Shown: one piece after another, positions 62,071 through 64,000 of the stretch
Numbering within the stretch: position 1 is the first letter of the stretch
How the letters are laid out: each line of letters begins with the position of its first letter
Source: Gordonia tangerina
Lineage (GTDB): Bacteria > Actinomycetota > Actinomycetes > Mycobacteriales > Mycobacteriaceae
Assembly (NCBI RefSeq): GCF_021556435.1
Contig: NZ_JAKGCU010000022.1
Coordinates: 1 to 64,000 of the forward strand
Direction of reading: 5' to 3'
DNA length: 64,000 bases
Made by a program: the position numbers and the translations under genes
The notes under the pieces: model-generated
What the model was told of the DNA's origin: nothing
Seen by the model: the letters and a program-made list of their open reading frames with translations, nothing else
Database searches by the model: none

Positions 62071-64000
62071 CGCAGGAATGCGGCCGCGACGCCCGCGTCC
62101 ACCGGCACGTGCAGACCGGTGGTGTGCGAGAAGTCCGAGGTGCACAGCGCGAACGCGGCGTTGGCGATGTTCTCCGGTAGCACCTCGCGCTTGAGCAGGG
62201 TGCGCTGCGCGTAGAACTTGCCCAAGTCCTTCTCCTCGACGCCGTACACCGCGGCGCGCTGGGCGCCCCATCCGCCGGCGAAGATCCCCGAACCACGCAC
62301 CACACCATCGGGATTGATGCCGTTGACCTTGACGCCGTGCTCGCCGAGCTCGGCCGCGAGCAGCCGCACCTGGTGGGCCTGGTCGGCCTTGGTGGCCGAG
62401 TAGGCGATGTTGTTGGGGCCGGCGAAAACCGAGTTCTTCGACGAGATGTAGAGGATGTCGCCGCCGAGTTTCTGGTCGATCAGGGCGCGGGCAGCGGCCT
62501 TGCTCACCAGGAACGAACCGCGCGCCATCACGTTGTGTTGGAGATCCCAGTCGGCGGCGGTGGTGTCGAGCAACGATTTCGACAACGACAGCCCGGCATT
62601 GTTGACCACGAGGTCGATGCCACCGAAGGCGAGCACCGTGGCATCAATCGCCTCCTGCACGGCAGCTTCGTCGGTGACGTCGGCGGCTACACCGATCGCC
62701 ACATCTGTCGACCCGATTTCCTCTGCCGCGGCCTGGGCCTTCGCGGCGTCGAGGTCGGCGATGACGACGCAGGCACCTTCGGCGGCGAGACGCGCAGCGA
62801 TTGCCTTGCCGATACCCGATGCCGCACCGGTCACCAGCGCGATGCGGGTGGCCAGGGGTTTGGGCTTGGGCATGCGGGCGAGTTTGGCCTCCTCGAGTGC
62901 CCAGTACTCGATGCGGAACTTCTCCGATTCGTCGATGGGTGCGTAGGTGGAGACGGCTTCGGCCCCGCGCATCACGTTGATCGCGTTGAGGTAGAACTCA
63001 CCGGCCACGCGTGCGGTCTGCTTGTCCTTGCCGAAGCTGAACATGCCGACGCCCGGGATGAGCACGATCGCCGGGTCGGCACCGCGCATCGCGGGGCTGT
63101 CGGCGGTGGCGTGCCGATCGTAGTAGGCGCGGTAGTCGGCGCGGTAGCTCTCGTGCAGTTCGGCCAGACGCTGCTTGCTCTCCTCGATCGTCGCCGATGC
63201 GGGCAGGTCCAACACCAGCGGCTTGACCTTGGTGCGCAGGAAGTGGTCCGGGCAGCTGGTGCCGAGCTCGGCCAAGCGCGGATGTTCGGAGGCCGCCAGG
63301 AATTCCAGCACTGGGTCGACGTCGGTGAAGTGACCGACCTGCGGACGGTCCACCGAGGCGAGGCCACGGATGAAAGGCGCCAGCGCAGCAGCCTTGACGC
63401 GACGCTCGTCGGCGGGCAATGCGCCGTAACCCTCGAGCTGCGAGCCGAACGGCTGCGGGCGACCGTTGGCGCTGATGTAGCGCTCGGCGGACTCGATGAT
63501 CTCCAGCGAGTTCGCCTCGGCTTCTGCGGAGGTGTCTCCCCACGCGGTGATGCCGTGACCGCCGAGGATGCATCCGATGGCCTGCGGGTTTGCCTGCTTG
63601 ATCGCGGCGATGTCGAGGCCGAGCTGGAAGCCCGGTCGGCGCCACGGCACCCACACGACGCGGTCGTCGAAGATCTTGCGGGTCAACGCCTCCCCGTCGG
63701 CGGCGGTGGCGATCGCGATGCCGGAATCGGGGTGCAGGTGGTCGACGTGTGCGGCGTCGACTAGGCCGTGCATGGCGGTGTCGATGGACGGGGCGGCGCC
63801 GCCCTTGCCGTGCAGGCAGTAGTCGAAGGCGGCGACCATCTCGTCCTCACGCTCGAGGCCGGGGTAGACGTCGACGAGCGCGCGCATCCGGTCTAGCCGC
63901 AACACAGCCAGCCCTTTGTCGGTGAGCGTGCCCAGATCTCCGCCGGAGCCCTTGACCCACAGGAGGTCGACGTCCTCGCCGGTGACCGGGTCGGTGTCGG
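62067..64000 (-). CDS. rhaD: Rhamnulose-1-phosphate aldolase/lactaldehyde dehydrogenase fusion, partial
   Basis: The gene runs off the right edge, so the N-terminus is missing; 644 codons are in the window. The first part is a class II aldolase (HVDHLHPDSGIAIATA and GCILGGHGITAWGDT hold the zinc histidines). The second part, from about 62880 downwards, is an SDR: IALVTGAASGIGKAIAARLA, VNNAGLSLSK, YISSKNSVFAGPNN, IAYSATKADQ. The known bifunctional RhaD type splits rhamnulose 1-phosphate into dihydroxyacetone phosphate and L-lactaldehyde and then oxidises the lactaldehyde to lactate. It overlaps rhaB by four bases. The operon promoter is outside the window. Confidence 0.92.
   Translation of the reverse strand, partial: DTDPVTGEDVDLLWVKGSGGDLGTLTDKGLAVLRLDRMRALVDVYPGLEREDEMVAAFDYCLHGKGGAAPSIDTAMHGLVDAAHVDHLHPDSGIAIATAADGEALTRKIFDDRVVWVPWRRPGFQLGLDIAAIKQANPQAIGCILGGHGITAWGDTSAEAEANSLEIIESAERYISANGRPQPFGSQLEGYGALPADERRVKAAALAPFIRGLASVDRPQVGHFTDVDPVLEFLAASEHPRLAELGTSCPDHFLRTKVKPLVLDLPASATIEESKQRLAELHESYRADYRAYYDRHATADSPAMRGADPAIVLIPGVGMFSFGKDKQTARVAGEFYLNAINVMRGAEAVSTYAPIDESEKFRIEYWALEEAKLARMPKPKPLATRIALVTGAASGIGKAIAARLAAEGACVVIADLDAAKAQAAAEEIGSTDVAIGVAADVTDEAAVQEAIDATVLAFGGIDLVVNNAGLSLSKSLLDTTAADWDLQHNVMARGSFLVSKAAARALIDQKLGGDILYISSKNSVFAGPNNIAYSATKADQAHQVRLLAAELGEHGVKVNGINPDGVVRGSGIFAGGWGAQRAAVYGVEEKDLGKFYAQRTLLKREVLPENIANAAFALCTSDFSHTTGLHVPVDAGVAAAFLR

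Noticed and set aside
62337..63764. Long plus-strand frame opposite the rhaD fusion
   Set aside because: No recognisable motifs, and the opposite strand has full aldolase and SDR motifs.

Overview
The window is high-GC DNA from an actinobacterium of the Mycobacteriales, most likely Gordonia or a close relative. Four things point there: KstR with its TnnAACnnGTTnnA operators, mycobacterial-type cholesterol genes (kstD, kshA, hsaABCEFG, chsE1/E2/H1/H2, ltp2), mycothiol- and mycofactocin-linked families and an antigen-85-like esterase, and TCTCGATACG-type dispersed repeats. The genus is inferred from gene content, not proven. No rRNA, tRNA, CRISPR array or classical transposase gene was seen.

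Layout. 0.2-5.6 kb: enoyl-CoA hydratase, a secreted LVIVD/DUF305 pair, an MFS exporter and a mycothiol-type DinB protein. 5.6-11.1 kb: a decayed universal-stress gene, a CoA-ligase cluster (frameshifted SDR, acyl-CoA ligase, saccharopine-dehydrogenase-like enzyme) divergent from a TetR gene with a striking nested-palindrome operator, and an MFS remnant. 11.2-17.1 kb: WYL regulator, DUF2235 hydrolase, small EthD/DUF1330 proteins, MaoC, and an echA9-echA8-like pair. 17.1-21.6 kb: VWA-MoxR genes coupled to two mycofactocin-type SDRs, divergent from an MftR-like regulator. 21.7-32.8 kb: antigen-85-like esterase, kstR, fadE34, then the cholesterol side-chain operon chsE1-chsE2-chsH2-chsH1-ltp2-fadD. 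33-38.4 kb: two transporters, small proteins, a frameshifted SDR and a TetR. 38.9-54.3 kb: steroid ring degradation (chsH3-kstD, hsaEGF, kshA, hsaACB), with two nuclease-like genes inserted around hsaEGF and a group of unrelated genes at 46.9-49.4 kb. 54.3-57.5 kb: a DUF1214-SDR-sulfotransferase operon like M. tuberculosis Rv3531c-Rv3529c. 57.5-64 kb: a TMEM175 channel and a rhamnose operon (LacI, lldD, rhaB, rhaD fusion) running off the right edge.

How it works together. KstR probably represses fadE34, the chsE1 operon, chsH3-kstD, hsaEGF, kshA and hsaACB from operators at 23536, 25848, 41563-41599, 42761-42791 and 51375-51480; cholesterol-derived CoA thioesters would relieve this. FadE34, ChsE1/E2, ChsH1/H2/H3 and Ltp2 shorten the side chain. 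KstD and KshA open ring B. HsaA/B and HsaC open ring A. HsaE/G/F convert the C5 fragment to pyruvate and propionyl-CoA. The meta-cleavage hydrolase HsaD is missing from its usual place between hsaA and hsaC.

Most interesting: (1) two genes with an AbiEi-like N-terminus and a PD-(D/E)XK/Vsr-like C-terminus, each bracketed by direct copies of a hairpin-forming element, lie on either side of hsaEGF, one of them between kstD and hsaE; (2) two MITE-like units with inverted TCTCGATACG ends and internal tandem arrays, one inside the chsE2-chsH2 junction; (3) a 38-bp nested palindromic operator; (4) several frameshifted or decaying genes.
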